This document shows, one piece after another, positions 63,869-64,000 of a stretch of 64,000 bases of DNA; within the stretch, counting starts at the first letter, position 1, and every line of letters starts with the position of its first letter. Position numbers and translations under genes: made by a program. The notes under the pieces are model-generated. The model worked only from the letters and a program-made list of their open reading frames with translations. It was not told where the DNA came from and searched no databases. Source of the DNA: Dyella sedimenti (GTDB taxonomy: Bacteria; Pseudomonadota; Gammaproteobacteria; Xanthomonadales; Rhodanobacteraceae); the NCBI RefSeq assembly GCF_022760995.1, contig NZ_JAKWJO010000001.1, forward strand, positions 1 to 64,000. Reading direction: 5' to 3'.

Positions 63869-64000
63869 CTGTGCCCTCCATATTATGTGGCGATGGCGAG
63901 TTTGACGGCTTTCAATTTGCTATGCAAGTGTTTGATTTGGCGTGGAAAAATAACAGTTTTTAATGCCTTCAAATCACTTTAAATAGACGTCCAAATCAAA
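63869..64000. other. Right-edge intergenic sequence
   Basis: 132 AT-rich bases upstream of the AlpA-like gene (minus strand). They probably contain its promoter. No attachment-site repeat is present. Confidence 0.4.

Larger units (their letters stand above)
54768..64000. mobile_element. Left portion of an integrative element at tRNA-Gln
   Basis: From the tRNA onward the sequence is visibly richer in A+T, genes are on mixed strands with wide gaps, and housekeeping genes disappear. A P4-type integrase adjoins the tRNA. Further mobile-type genes follow: resolvase, HUH Rep-like and AlpA-like. I found no second copy of the tRNA 3' end (TTCGAATCCTAGTCTCCCA) to the right, so the far attachment site is beyond the window. 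The left boundary is presumed at the tRNA 3' end. Confidence 0.8.

Noticed and set aside
54750..64000. Right attachment site of the island
   Set aside because: No second copy of the tRNA-Gln 3' end was found before the window ends.

Overview
The window is high-GC gammaproteobacterial chromosome. Gene content and order point to Xanthomonadales, probably Rhodanobacteraceae (Dyella/Luteibacter/Rhodanobacter-like). The indicators are a DUF3247 protein, a Clp-type CRP regulator beside speD, coq7 and rplM-rpsI, the mre-rod-lip cell-wall cluster followed by prc, and trpE close to but apart from trpGDC. No rRNA or CRISPR array is visible. Genus assignment is inference.

Layout. 1-3.4 kb: the edge of an unidentified minus-strand gene, a YqhA-like membrane protein, glycerol kinase and a PfkB-family kinase. 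3.5-17 kb: a near-continuous plus-strand elongation and cell-wall operon (mreB, mreC, mreD, PBP2, rodA, mltB, rlpA, D-Ala-D-Ala carboxypeptidase, ybeD, lipB, lipA) and the periplasmic protease prc. 17-31 kb: mixed metabolism and envelope genes, including a UbiM-like ubiquinone hydroxylase, an MFS exporter, an acyltransferase divergent from a LytTR regulator, several lipoproteins, a ferritin-like protein and a Y-family DNA polymerase. 31-39.5 kb: purC, a cytochrome c, a DjlA-like co-chaperone, rpe, two tiny minus-strand ORFs and a two-component system of the type found in proteobacterial sortase loci. 39.6-48 kb: trpE, then a peptidoglycan-hydrolase cassette (VanX-like dipeptidase, NlpC/P60, L,D-transpeptidase), then trpG-trpD-trpC. 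48-54.6 kb: a HAD hydrolase, a MarR-GNAT fusion, Clp/Crp, speD with a structured leader, coq7 with an Fe-S oxidoreductase, and rplM-rpsI. A tRNA-Gln(CTG) gene follows at 54.7 kb.

From the tRNA to the right edge the sequence changes character: it is more AT-rich, genes are spaced and of mixed strand, and many are ORFans. This is the left part of an integrative element whose right end is outside the window. It carries a tyrosine integrase, an ImmA/IrrE-DUF4411 (PIN-like) toxin-antitoxin-type pair, a two-gene minus-strand unit encoding a proteasome-like N-terminal-nucleophile (Ntn) hydrolase and a 65-aa protein, a serine resolvase under an 11-bp inverted repeat, a 416-aa ORFan, a small lipoprotein, an Xre regulator, a short HUH-type Rep-like protein and an AlpA-like regulator.

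The most unusual items are the Ntn-hydrolase unit in the island, the competing hairpins in the speD leader, a dispersed intergenic inverted-repeat family (six loci), and a pair of unannotated small proteins at 34.4-34.7 kb. All functional statements rest on reading motifs and context; no database search was run.
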